Translations under genes and position numbers: made by a program
Shown: one piece after another, positions 1 to 8,349 of the stretch
How positions within the stretch are numbered: position 1 is the stretch's first letter
Layout: the number at the start of each line of letters is the position of its first letter
The notes under the pieces: generated by a model
Databases searched by the model: none
Seen by the model: the letters and a program-made list of their open reading frames with translations, nothing else
What the model was told of the DNA's origin: nothing
Assembly: GCA_035559535.1 (NCBI GenBank)
Contig: DATMBG010000051.1
Coordinates: 456,767-520,766, forward strand
DNA length: 64,000 nucleotides
Direction of reading: 5' to 3'
From: Candidatus Limnocylindrales bacterium
GTDB lineage: Bacteria; Moduliflexota; Moduliflexia; Moduliflexales; JAUQPW01

Positions 1-202
1 CGTTCCGGGTGAGGATAGTCGCCCCGTAAGCCATAAGCTCGGTAACGGATTTTCCGTCCCGAATACCCTCCAGGATCTCAGAGGTAATCAAAGCAACGGC
101 TTCCGGGTAATTAAGCTTGAGTCCTCGTGCTCGCCGCTTTCTGGCCAACTCACCGGCCAGAAATATCAAGAGTTTTTCTTGCTCTCGTTCGGTTAAATAC
201 AT
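1..202 (-). CDS. ureA: Urease subunit gamma, 5' part (cut by window edge)
   Basis: The first 67 codons of the small structural subunit of the nickel enzyme urease, which hydrolyses urea to ammonia and CO2 in the cytoplasm. Reading the minus strand from the ATG at 202 gives [20 protein letters not shown], then the family motifs [17 protein letters not shown] and GATILTRN, all in the order seen in UreA. An AAGGAA Shine-Dalgarno lies a few bases upstream. The rest of the gene, and presumably ureB, ureC and accessory genes, lie to the left of the window. A complete urea ABC transporter on the same strand at 21241-27473 fits with a urea-using cell. The identification rests on the recognisable N-terminal third only. 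Confidence 0.9.
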   Translation of the reverse strand, partial: MYLTEREQEKLLIFLAGELARKRRARGLKLNYPEAVALITSEILEGIRDGKSVTELMAYGATILTRN

Positions 203-730
203 GTCTTTTCCTTCATTGAGAAACCTCTGTTCCCATGGAAAACGGGGTTCCTCAACTTTCCAAATCCAAAAATGTATCTGCCCGGCCCAGGATTACTCCT
301 TCTTCTCCCTACGATAAAAGGGAGAAAAGGGAATTTTACTCGAACCTTCCAGGCCGCGGCTTTACCTTTTCCGTTCTATCAGAGCGGTTGAAACCCGATA
401 GATAATGCTTGAAAACAGCTTACCAGCAAATCCCTAAAAGTGCAACCTAAATGCCATTGTCTGGTTAAAATTTAATTACGACGGAGTAGTGGGTTGATAA
501 AAATTTTGATGATTTTTTAATCACCTTCTTCTAGATCTGCTGGGAAATAAAAGCTAAGAGGATAAGGTAAAATATAGAAAGAGAAAGTATTACACAAACT
601 GCCTATAACTTAGTAAATAGATGCCTAAACTTTAATCAGATCTGACATTTGGATATGAGCCCCCCCATCCTAATTTTCCCTCCACCTATTTCCCTTGAGC
701 TTGGGACAGGCCATGGCATGGGGTAAACGG

Positions 731-811
731 CATACCTATCAAGCTAAGAAGGGGAAAAGCCTTATTTTTGGTCTGAACACCCCCCCTCGAGGGGGAAGGG
801 GGGGTGTTTCC
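731..811. repeat. Mosaic GC-rich dispersed repeat, copy 1
   Basis: The left part (731-765, containing ATCAAGCTAAGAA and AAAAGCCTTA) recurs almost unchanged at 29279-29312. The right part (776-809) is a hairpin whose arms read AACACCCCCC and GGGGGGTGTTT. The same arms occur in the longer elements at 31009-31140 and 38064-38250. The parts are shuffled between copies, so this looks like a nested or decaying non-coding repeat family. Confidence 0.6.
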
Positions 812-902
812 CCACACGCGCCAGGATAAGGCTTAGCTGAACCTCCTGCGTGTCCCTGGTTGCAGAAAAGATGTTTGTCGAAACTAGAGGTTAACCCAGA
901 AG

Positions 903-932
903 AGTAGGGGCGTACGGCCGTACGCCCCTACT
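903..932. repeat. Perfect 30-bp palindrome of the GTAGGGGC family
   Basis: Reads AGTAGGGGCGTACGG followed directly by its exact reverse complement. Related 28-bp palindromes, with the same GTAGGGGC ends and CGGCCG centre but different inner bases, occur at 31513-31540 and 32329-32356. Confidence 0.85.
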
Positions 933-1150
933 TTTTACTTATAAAACTTGCCAAAAAATAAAGTTGCTTTATACTTTATAACTTATAAAGGAAAGAGATG
1001 TATCCAAATTTCTTTTAGTACATCCTGATCGTGATCTTTTATAACCTGTTATAAGTTGAATGTATGATAATTAAATGTTGACAAATTAAAACGCGGAGGA
1101 AAAATTGAGGAAAACTTGATCCTGACGGTTTATCCACATAAGTCATACCC

Positions 1151-2440
1151 ATGATACAAAAGCTCTTTCTCATCATTCTTCTACTTATCCCGGGTGGAGT
1201 TTTAAGTGCCTCAGAGGAAGGCCCGGGCAGTCGAACCGAACAGCTAGAACAACAGCGTCTTCAAAAGCTTCAAAAAATCGAGCCTTATCGTCAGACAGGA
1301 TTGGAAAGGGATTTCCTTTGGGTAGAACAAAATCTCGACAAACTCTTACATCTTAACTACAAAGGATTCTACCCTCAAGCCGGAAGTATTAGTACAGGAT
1401 CTGGTATCTCCCTGGGGGTTCGTTATTGGAAACCCGATTTGGGCGATTCATCCCTTGACCTTCAACTCTCGGCAGCTGGCTCATTGCATGGTTATCAAGA
1501 ATATGCCTTTCAATTTGGAAAGATTCCACAAGCGGAGCCCGGACTTCTTTTGGAGTCTATTCGCTCCGAGCGTATCTACCAATTGGGAGATATTCCGATA
1601 AAACAACGAGGTTCCTTTTATTACGTGGACCTTCGTTATCGGGATTTTCCCCAAGAGGACTTTTTCGGTATTGGGCCCCAATCCAGAGAAGAAGATCGGT
1701 CGAATTTCAGGCTCAAGAACACTTCCTATGATGCCGTTATAGGATATAGATTTTCTCGATGGCTTCGAGTAGGGACCCGGTTAGGGTTTCAACAATTCGA
1801 TATCGGTGGCGGGACCGATGATCGTTTTCCGGATACCCAGGCTTTATTCAACGAGACTTCGGCGCCGGGATTGACAGAGCAACCAGATTTTTTTCTCTTG
1901 AGACCCTTTGTACTCTTTGATTACCGGGATGTATCCGGGAATCCTCATAAAGGGGGTTTGGTAGGTTTTTCATTTACTCGATTTGATGATGTGGATAAAA
2001 GTCAATTTGACTTTAACCGTTTTATCTTCGAAACCCGGCAATTCCTGCCATTATTTTCAAGATCCCAGATACTGGCTTTACGTTTCTTCACGTCCTTGAG
2101 CGATGCGGACAAGGGGAGCCAGGTTCCCTTCTATCTTCAAGAAACGCTCGGTGGAGGTGATACGCTTCGGGGTTTTGCTACCTTCCGATTTCAAGATAAC
2201 GACCTGTTGTACCTTTCGGCAGAATATCGCTTTGAGGCTGCCTCAGCTTTAGAACTTGCCCTCTTTTATGATACGGGAAAAGTCTTTCCCGACCGTTCAG
2301 ATTTTAATTTCAAGGACTTAGAGAACAGCTACGGTTTTGGAATCAGAATTAAGGCCCCTTCGGCAGTCATCTTCAGATTTGATGTAGGTCATAGCGGCGA
2401 GGGCACTGAGTTTCATTTTAAATTCGGATCGTCGTTCTAA
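1151..2440 (+). CDS. Omp85-type outer-membrane barrel without POTRA domains, copy 1
   Basis: A 429-residue predicted outer-membrane beta-barrel. Residues 1-20 form a Sec signal peptide ending VLSA. A short charged segment (22-48, EQLEQQRLQKLQK) follows, and from about residue 70 the rest is alternating, aromatic-rich barrel sequence ending in phenylalanine. Residues 327-342 (PFYLQETLGGGDTLRGF) match the Omp85/D15 loop-6 region, with LRGF in the place of the family VRGF motif. The N-terminal part is far too short for the POTRA repeats of BamA or TamA, so it resembles the POTRA-less Omp85 class. The next gene, an exported kinase-like protein, is 69 bases downstream, and the same pair is duplicated at 33122-36252. 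No strong Shine-Dalgarno precedes the start; it was chosen because it gives a proper signal peptide. Substrate unknown. Confidence 0.8.
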   Translation: MIQKLFLIILLLIPGGVLSASEEGPGSRTEQLEQQRLQKLQKIEPYRQTGLERDFLWVEQNLDKLLHLNYKGFYPQAGSISTGSGISLGVRYWKPDLGDSSLDLQLSAAGSLHGYQEYAFQFGKIPQAEPGLLLESIRSERIYQLGDIPIKQRGSFYYVDLRYRDFPQEDFFGIGPQSREEDRSNFRLKNTSYDAVIGYRFSRWLRVGTRLGFQQFDIGGGTDDRFPDTQALFNETSAPGLTEQPDFFLLRPFVLFDYRDVSGNPHKGGLVGFSFTRFDDVDKSQFDFNRFIFETRQFLPLFSRSQILALRFFTSLSDADKGSQVPFYLQETLGGGDTLRGFATFRFQDNDLLYLSAEYRFEAASALELALFYDTGKVFPDRSDFNFKDLENSYGFGIRIKAPSAVIFRFDVGHSGEGTEFHFKFGSSF

Positions 2441-2509
2441 ACTCTTAGAATGTTTTAGATCACCTCACAAAGGAAAATGAGGTGACTTCAGACTTTTGTA
2501 TGGATAACC

Positions 2510-4246
2510 ATGGTAAAGAATACAAAGAATAAAAAATGGTTCGAACGACCTTTCAAGGTCATCAGTTTGATATTATTGTTGGGTACCATGGGCCATCCGT
2601 GGGCCATCGCTAAAAGTCAGAACCAACCGGCCACATATCTTTCCCCTCAGCTCAAGGGAGACAGGCAACCTTCAACAACCGATAAAGGCCCAAAATTCTT
2701 ACCGGATGATCCCATCTGGGTAGATCCCGATCGATTTTCCATCCCTAAGCCCCGGCAAATTGAGTTAAGCCAGGTCTATGACTTCCTGGAGAACACCTTT
2801 GCAGACCCAGGGGGTAGCTTTAACCGGCGGGCTCAAAATATTAATACCTTGGGAGAGGTCCCTGATTCCAGTTGGTTTACCAACCGAATTGGACTTCATC
2901 CCATGACCGTGGAGCAATTGGTTCGGGGTCCCAACCGGGGGGATGGACCTGACAGGTCGCAACCCTGGACGATTATTAAAGCTAAATCCGAAGGAATTAC
3001 ACCCGGGTTTGTAATCCGAGATGGACGAGGAGATATCTACTTTATCAAGTTCGATCCTTTACAATATCCCCAGATGGCAACCTCTACCGAGGTAATCAGC
3101 ACCAAGTTTTTCTATGCCTTTGGATATAACGTGCCCGAAAACTATCTGGCCTTTCTGCAACCAGATCAACTTCAAATCGATCCCGAAGCCGTGGTTACCG
3201 GGGAAGATGGCAAGAAAAGAAAGATGACCCTGGAGGATGTCGTAGAGCTTCTCAAGAAGGTTCCTAAACGTCCAGATGGAACCATTCAAGTTGTTGCAAG
3301 CCTTAAACTTCCTGGAGAGCCGTTAGGGCCTTTTAAATATTATGGAACACGAAGTGATGACCCCAACGATATTTTCCCCCATGAAGATCGGCGCGAGTTA
3401 CGGGGACTACGCGTCTTTGCTGCCTGGTTGAATCACAACGACTCCCGCAGTATTAACTCTCTGGATATGTACGTCACCGAGGAAGGACGGAGTTATGTTA
3501 AACATTACCTCATCGATTTTGGCGCCACGCTGGGTAGTGCCTCTGTAAAACCCAATGCACGTCGTGAAGGTTTTGCCTATCTCCTGGAATGGGACCCTAT
3601 ATGGAAGTCTGCTTTGACGTTAGGATTTAAAGGTCGTCCCTGGCAGCATATCAAATATCCCAATTATCCCGAGATAGGAAGATTCGAATCTTCCTTCTTC
3701 AGACCGGAGAGTTGGAAACCCAACTATCCCAATCCTGCATTCATTCGGATGCAGAACGAAGATGCCTTTTGGGCAACCCGTACCGTCATGCATTTCAATG
3801 ATGAAGCCATCCGGGCCATTGTGAAAACCGGACAAATCTCCAATCCAGAAGCCGAGAACTACCTGATTGAAACCCTCCTTCGAAGAAGAGATAAGATTAT
3901 TCAGTACTACTTGAGTCAGATTAATCCCCTGGATGATTTTCAACTAAACGACGAGACCCGAACTTTAAACTTCAAAAACCTGGGAGTAGAGGCTAAGCTG
4001 GCTCCGGTGGAAGCTTATGAGTATCAATGGTTCCGATTCGATAATCAACGAGGCTCATCGGAACCCTTAGGTCCCCCTCAATCGCTATCTTCTCCTTCTT
4101 TACCTCTTCCACAGGATGGTTCTCCCTATTGGATGGTAAGGATACGAACGATAAGTAAAAACCAGGTAAACTGGAAGAAGAAGGTAGAAGTGTTTATACG
4201 AAACGGTTCACATAGAACCGTTGTAGGCATTGAGAGAGAGAATTAA
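2510..4246 (+). CDS. Exported protein-kinase-like protein of unknown family, copy 1
   Basis: A 578-residue protein with an N-terminal hydrophobic export signal (about 17-34). I do not recognise a named family, but the motif order looks like a kinase fold: GDIYFIKFDP with a candidate ATP-binding lysine at 180; a helix with glutamate 194 in ATSTEVISTKFF; a catalytic-loop-like WLNHNDSRSINSLDMYV with D311 and N316; then LIDFG (336-338), which would be the metal-binding DFG. All of these are conserved in the paralogue at 34492-36252. The C-terminal 120 residues (from about 455) look like a separate beta domain. It follows the barrel gene by 69 bases, and the gap holds a hairpin (CACCTCA/TGAGGTG, 2461-2484). 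The export signal suggests a periplasmic or surface location. Kinase activity is inference; HipA-like or CotH/FAM20-like folds are the nearest comparisons. Confidence 0.6.
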   Translation: MVKNTKNKKWFERPFKVISLILLLGTMGHPWAIAKSQNQPATYLSPQLKGDRQPSTTDKGPKFLPDDPIWVDPDRFSIPKPRQIELSQVYDFLENTFADPGGSFNRRAQNINTLGEVPDSSWFTNRIGLHPMTVEQLVRGPNRGDGPDRSQPWTIIKAKSEGITPGFVIRDGRGDIYFIKFDPLQYPQMATSTEVISTKFFYAFGYNVPENYLAFLQPDQLQIDPEAVVTGEDGKKRKMTLEDVVELLKKVPKRPDGTIQVVASLKLPGEPLGPFKYYGTRSDDPNDIFPHEDRRELRGLRVFAAWLNHNDSRSINSLDMYVTEEGRSYVKHYLIDFGATLGSASVKPNARREGFAYLLEWDPIWKSALTLGFKGRPWQHIKYPNYPEIGRFESSFFRPESWKPNYPNPAFIRMQNEDAFWATRTVMHFNDEAIRAIVKTGQISNPEAENYLIETLLRRRDKIIQYYLSQINPLDDFQLNDETRTLNFKNLGVEAKLAPVEAYEYQWFRFDNQRGSSEPLGPPQSLSSPSLPLPQDGSPYWMVRIRTISKNQVNWKKKVEVFIRNGSHRTVVGIEREN

Positions 4247-4363
4247 AGTAGGAAAACGGAGACTGCCCTGGATTTAACCAAAAGTCAGAGGAGAAACCCG
4301 TCTTCATTGATCCGATGTAAGGCCTATCCGGATCAAAGAAAACGGATTTCCGGGTAGGAGTTT

Positions 4364-5716
4364 ATGAGGACTGTAGAAGTCAGATCCAGAAAGAGCGTGC
4401 TAGAGCAGTTCCTTGGGCTCTTCACCGAAGTTCGAGCCGGGGAAGGACCGACCGTCCTTCTATTGACCATAAACCTGTTTCTTATTCTGACTGCTTATTA
4501 CGTCCTTAAACCTGTACGTGAAGCCCTGATCCTTGCGGGAGGAGGTGCCGAGATAAAAAGCTATGCGGCGGCGGGGCAGGCTCTCTTACTTCTCGGTGCA
4601 GTACCCCTCTATTCTGCACTGGCAAGCCGTTTCACAAGACGCCGACTTATCAATACTGTTACGGTTTTCTTCACTGCTTGTCTGGTATTTTTCTACCTTC
4701 TCGCCCATCTTAATGTCCCCCTGGGAGTTGTGTTTTATTTGTGGATGGGAATCTTTAACCTGATGGTTATAGCTCAAATCTGGTCCTTTGCCAACGACCT
4801 TTATACTCCAGAAGAAGGAAAACGTCTCTTCCCTATTGTAGCCTTTGGGGCTTCCTCAGGAGCTGTATTTGGAAGTTTTATTACCAGCCATCTTATCGGC
4901 CTGCTCGGAGTGTATCAACTTCTTTTGGTCGGTGCAGCTATTTTGATTCTAAGCCTTCTCATTACAAATTTCATCGATCAGCGAGAACAATACCAAGTTA
5001 AAATAAAGGCGGGACCGAAACCTGCCTTGTCACCAGGAGAAGCGCCCATTGGCAAAGGAGGCGGCTTTCAACTGGTTATTAAGAGTAAGTACCTGCTTTT
5101 AATCGCCTGCCTTATGTTATTTTTGAACTGGGTAAATACCAACGGAGAATATATCCTGGGAAAAACGGTATCAAAGGCGGCCATTGAGGCAGTAGCTTCA
5201 GGAAACTCGGGAGGGCTCTCCGAAAAAGAATTTATAGGAAAGTTTTACTCGGACTTTTTTACCTGGGTAAACATGTTGGGACTCCTGGCCCAGCTTTTCC
5301 TGGTTTCTCGTATCCTCAAATACCTGGGCATACAGATTGCGATCCTTATTCTACCAATAATTGCCCTGAGTGGTTATGCCTTACTTGCCTTCTATCCCAT
5401 CTTGGGTGTAGTCCGTTGGGTAAAGATTGCAGAGAATGCAACCGACTATAGTCTACAAAATACCGTTCGCAACGCTTTGTTTTTACCCACTACACGAGAA
5501 GAAAAATACAAAGCTAAACAGGCTGTTGACACCTTCTTTGTGCGGGCCGGAGATGTTCTCTCCGCAGGATTGGTCTATGTCGGGGTCAATAAGCTGGCCT
5601 TCAACACCAAAAATTTTGCCCTGGTAAACCTTGGGCTTGTGGTCATCTGGTTCATCCTTGCAATTTTTATCGGCAAAAAGAACCAACAATTAACGACTCC
5701 TGCCTCTCAAAGCTAA
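4364..5716 (+). CDS. NTP/NDP exchange carrier-like (Tlc/NTT family) membrane protein
   Basis: A 450-residue polytopic inner-membrane protein with about 10-12 hydrophobic segments. The start region AYYVLKPVREALIL, the segment FANDLYTPEEGKRLFPIVAFGASSGAVFGS, and the later ENATDYSLQNTVRNALFLPTTREEKYKAKQ region are typical of the ATP/ADP translocase-like family. The classical members swap ATP and ADP in intracellular bacteria and plastids. Short relatives occur in free-living bacteria with unproven substrates. It starts 117 bases after the kinase-like gene, with a GGAG four bases before the ATG, so it may be co-transcribed. If so, a nucleotide carrier beside an exported kinase-like protein is suggestive. 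The second barrel/kinase pair has no such neighbour. The family call is good; the substrate is not known. Confidence 0.75.
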   Translation: MRTVEVRSRKSVLEQFLGLFTEVRAGEGPTVLLLTINLFLILTAYYVLKPVREALILAGGGAEIKSYAAAGQALLLLGAVPLYSALASRFTRRRLINTVTVFFTACLVFFYLLAHLNVPLGVVFYLWMGIFNLMVIAQIWSFANDLYTPEEGKRLFPIVAFGASSGAVFGSFITSHLIGLLGVYQLLLVGAAILILSLLITNFIDQREQYQVKIKAGPKPALSPGEAPIGKGGGFQLVIKSKYLLLIACLMLFLNWVNTNGEYILGKTVSKAAIEAVASGNSGGLSEKEFIGKFYSDFFTWVNMLGLLAQLFLVSRILKYLGIQIAILILPIIALSGYALLAFYPILGVVRWVKIAENATDYSLQNTVRNALFLPTTREEKYKAKQAVDTFFVRAGDVLSAGLVYVGVNKLAFNTKNFALVNLGLVVIWFILAIFIGKKNQQLTTPASQS

Positions 5717-6206
5717 ATTCGCTTTTTATACGGTTTTTAAAGAAGTCAGTGCTTTTAAGAAACTTCTAAAGACTTTGATTCAGTACCCCGGGGTTAAACT
5801 GATACAAGTCTGTTAAGGTCAGTTTCTCTTATTTCCTTTTTTACCGGATCTTCTTGAAAGCCTCCTGTCCCCTTTCAGGAATAGGTTTTTCCTCGCCTAA
5901 CCCTTTTTGTGTCAGGAAAGGAGAATTTGGAGAGGGCTTGGGGACCTCACTCTCTCTTTTTTTGGGAGGGAAGGAAAGTTGGAAGAGTCAGGTCCAATAT
6001 TTTTTTTGTTTCTCCCGGGCGTATCTAAAGACTCCGTACGAATTTATCTCTCTACTTTACCCTGACGGCATCCTTTACTTTTTCGATGGGGTTTAACAGA
6101 AATTTAACGAATCATTCATAATGGCATAATGGTCGGTTGCTATTAACAATATAGAACTTATGCCCCTGCCTATCAGATTCAAATTCTCGGAGCTATCGGC
6201 CAGATT
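5717..6206. other. Intergenic region ahead of the zinc-ribbon/HMA_2 pair
   Basis: About 490 bases. An open frame at 5854-6096 has no Shine-Dalgarno and no family features and is not called. The last 120 bases contain the Pho-box-like promoter listed at 6092-6130. Confidence 0.5.
6092..6130 (+). promoter_or_regulatory. Pho-box-like promoter
   Basis: Two adjacent 11-base units, TTTAACAGAAA (6092-6102) and TTTAACGAATC (6103-6113), form a direct repeat with one-turn spacing. A -10-like CATAAT lies at 6125-6130, 11 bases after the second unit. The promoter ahead of pstS (13529-13578) has the same TTAACAGAAA unit and the same 11-base distance to its -10. Direct 11-base repeats just upstream of the -10 are the layout of PhoB-activated promoters. 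The site is inferred; no regulator gene lies in the window. Confidence 0.45.
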
Positions 6207-6521
6207 ATGAGCAAGTTATATACATCAGAAGAATTTCACTTGAAATTAGAGGGACTTCATGTGAAGTGTCCTTATTGTAGTTCAGATGCAATTTATCGAT
6301 ATGGAAAGGCACGAACAGGAAAACAGCGCTTCCTATGCCTCTTATGTGGAAAGCAATTTACCTTTGGAGCCAAAAAATCTGAGGTAAGGAATAGACCTAC
6401 CTGTCCTACCTGTGGAAAGTTCATGCATCTCTATAAGAGGGAAGAAAAAACCCTTCGATTCAGGTGTTCAAATTATCCAGAGTGCAGAACGTACCTGAAA
6501 ACCCTAATGAAGGAGGGATAA
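6207..6521 (+). CDS. Small double zinc-ribbon protein
   Basis: A 104-residue protein with two four-cysteine ribbons. The first (residues about 20-47) is CPYCSSDAIYRYGK...FLCLLCGKQFT, the type found at the N-terminus of IS1/InsA-like transposases. The second (about 66-93) is CPTCGKF...FRCSNYPECRTYL, like the C-terminal ribbons of topoisomerase I. No transposase catalytic part follows, so it is a stand-alone nucleic-acid-binding or regulatory candidate and not an insertion sequence. Its stop codon is one base before the start of the HMA_2 gene, whose Shine-Dalgarno lies inside this gene's last codons. The two are therefore translationally coupled. Function unknown. Confidence 0.7.
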   Translation: MSKLYTSEEFHLKLEGLHVKCPYCSSDAIYRYGKARTGKQRFLCLLCGKQFTFGAKKSEVRNRPTCPTCGKFMHLYKREEKTLRFRCSNYPECRTYLKTLMKEG

Positions 6522-6522
6522 A

Positions 6523-6894
6523 ATGAGCTATTATATTCATAACATTCCAGGAAGACTACGCATCAAGACTCCTGTTGCTAAAAGCAGCTCTCAGCAGGCT
6601 AAAGCCATCCAAAGAATTCTTCACTCGATACCTGGCATTCTTTCAACCCTTGTAAACCCTCTTACAGGGAGTATTGTTATTCACTATGATCCTGAGGTAG
6701 TGAACTCGGAAGAAATCTTGAATACCCTGAATCAGCAAGATTATTTTGACTGGTCCCGGGCGGTAACAAATGATCAATATATACGGGATATAGTCGCAAA
6801 AATAGGTAAGGTAATTTGGAAAGCTTTTTTTGGAACCTTGGTAGAAGAAGCCTTAGAAGGCTCTTCTCTCTCCTTCATAAAGGTTCTTATATAA
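6523..6894 (+). CDS. HMA_2-type domain protein
   Basis: A 123-residue protein whose residues 1-75 look like the HMA_2 variant of the heavy-metal-associated fold: HNIPGRLRIKTP, then IPGILSTLVNPLTGSIVIHYDP. The CXXC metal site of true HMA domains is absent, with GRLRI in its place. Two other proteins in the locus (12350-12853 and the N-terminus of the ATPase at 8350-11526) share this form. The C-terminal 45 residues are partly hydrophobic. It starts in a strong AAGGAGG context overlapping the previous gene. It is probably a partner or regulator of the nearby P-type ATPase. Metal binding by cysteines can be excluded from the sequence. Confidence 0.7.
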   Translation: MSYYIHNIPGRLRIKTPVAKSSSQQAKAIQRILHSIPGILSTLVNPLTGSIVIHYDPEVVNSEEILNTLNQQDYFDWSRAVTNDQYIRDIVAKIGKVIWKAFFGTLVEEALEGSSLSFIKVLI

Positions 6895-7049
6895 CAGGGT
6901 GCTTCCCTTCATCACTTTATCTTTTGGTACCAAATTTTCAAGGGTGAAATAAACTTACCCTTTTATTCCCATTTTTTAACCAAGGTCGGTAAGGCAGTTC
7001 TGGCCCTTATCAAACCCAACAAGTTATCCCGGAACTGGACCGTGGAGGG

Positions 7050-8243
7050 TTATGATCCGGATAGAACCTGAACCTTATCGGTAACTTCCCAGGGAAGTCC
7101 CAAATCCATCCTGCCAACATGGCCATAGGCAGCCAGTTTTCTATAGAAACCTCCCTTAACGGTAGCAGGAAGAAATCTCAGGTTAAATTGTTTAATGATC
7201 CCCGCAAGGCGAAAATCGAAATGTTTCTGAATGCGCGTCATGATTTCTTCATCGGGGATTTTACCTGTGCCAAAGGTTTCTACCTGAACACTTACGGGTC
7301 GTGAAAGGCCGATGGAATAACTTAACTGAACCTCGCATTCAGAGGCAAGGCCGGCGGCAACCACATTTTTAGCAGCATATCGGGCTACATAGGCACCGAT
7401 CCGATCTATTCGCATAGGATCCTTTCCGCTCAGAGCAGCACCACTATGTCGAGAATATTCTCCATAGGTATCTATGGCCGTTTTTCTTCCGGTAAGGCCA
7501 GAGTGGCTGGAGGGACCGCCTATAATGAGTGGGCCATCTGGGTTGATGAATATTCGGGTTTTTTCGTCGGGCTGAATTTCTTCATCTTGAAATACCGGAC
7601 CAATAATAACCTCCCGGAGATCTTCTCTCAGCTTCGCTAAATCGGGATCTTTGGGTTTATTTTGACTGGCTATAACTGTGATACTATGAATCCGATAGGG
7701 CTTACGATTTCTATATTCGACGCCTACCTGGGTCTTGCCATCGGGAGTGAGATAGGGGAGTATTTTTTGGAATCTTACGGAGGTAATCCGCCTTGCAAGC
7801 TTATGGGCAAGCCAGATTGGAAGAGGCATCAGGGCGGGAGTTTGGTCACATGCAAAGCCAAAAACCGTAACCTGGTTTTTTACAGGAATCTGGTCTATTT
7901 CCTCCTCTGACAGCTTTTTTTCGTCAAAATACATTTGCTCTTCTAGGGGTGACTCCTTAAGACTGGTTACAATACTGCAAGTCTTACTGTTAAAATCCGG
8001 GTATTCATAACCGACTTGACTGATGACCTGTCTTGCAGTATTTGGAATATCCACGCTGGCGGTAGATGCAAATCGGGCCGCTATGAAGAGGATAGCCGTA
8101 GATACTGCACATTCCGCAATAATACTGGAATAAGGATCCTGTTGAAGGAATCTATCGATGATGGCATCACTGATTTGATCACAAAGCTTATCAGGATGCC
8201 CTTCCGTGACAGATTCCGATGTAAACATGAAATCTTTTTTCAT
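7050..8243 (-). CDS. metK: S-adenosylmethionine synthetase, divergent subfamily
   Basis: A 397-residue cytoplasmic enzyme making S-adenosylmethionine from methionine and ATP. The start (FTSESVTEGHPDKLCDQISDA), FINPDGPLIIGGP, SGLTGRKTAIDTYG, HSGAALSGKDP and AAYGHVGR are standard MetK blocks. Two normally invariant stretches differ: the GEITT region reads AARFAS, and the GAGDQG loop region reads NQVTVFGFACDQTP. This places it in a divergent subfamily rather than marking it as decayed, since everything else is intact. It starts 106 bases after the stop of the P-type ATPase on the same strand, so it could be the last gene of that operon. Another metK may exist elsewhere. The product call is firm, but activity with the altered motifs is assumed from overall conservation. 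Confidence 0.88.
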   Translation of the reverse strand: MKKDFMFTSESVTEGHPDKLCDQISDAIIDRFLQQDPYSSIIAECAVSTAILFIAARFASTASVDIPNTARQVISQVGYEYPDFNSKTCSIVTSLKESPLEEQMYFDEKKLSEEEIDQIPVKNQVTVFGFACDQTPALMPLPIWLAHKLARRITSVRFQKILPYLTPDGKTQVGVEYRNRKPYRIHSITVIASQNKPKDPDLAKLREDLREVIIGPVFQDEEIQPDEKTRIFINPDGPLIIGGPSSHSGLTGRKTAIDTYGEYSRHSGAALSGKDPMRIDRIGAYVARYAAKNVVAAGLASECEVQLSYSIGLSRPVSVQVETFGTGKIPDEEIMTRIQKHFDFRLAGIIKQFNLRFLPATVKGGFYRKLAAYGHVGRMDLGLPWEVTDKVQVLSGS

Positions 8244-8349
8244 AAATGCCTACCCTTAATTAGGAGTAAATTTAGGGGATAATCTCGGTTGGAAGTAGCT
8301 TTCTTCACCAACCCAGGATCATTTTCACATGGCTTCTATCAAACGATTC

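Larger units (their letters stand above)
203..1150. other. Intergenic region with dispersed repeats, no gene seen
   Basis: About 950 bases between ureA (leftward) and the outer-membrane barrel gene (rightward). It holds a mosaic repeat at 731-811 and a perfect palindrome at 903-932, listed separately. A TTGACA at 1078-1083 is the only -35-like hexamer near the barrel gene, and no convincing -10 follows. No open reading frame here has family features. Confidence 0.6.

Noticed and set aside
5854-6096. Open frame of 80 codons between the carrier and zinc-ribbon genes
   Set aside because: No ribosome site, low-complexity composition and no family features; it also overlaps the Pho-box-like region.
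6207-6521. Reading the zinc-ribbon gene as an insertion-sequence gene
   Set aside because: The first ribbon is transposase-like, but no catalytic domain, inverted ends or target duplication are present.
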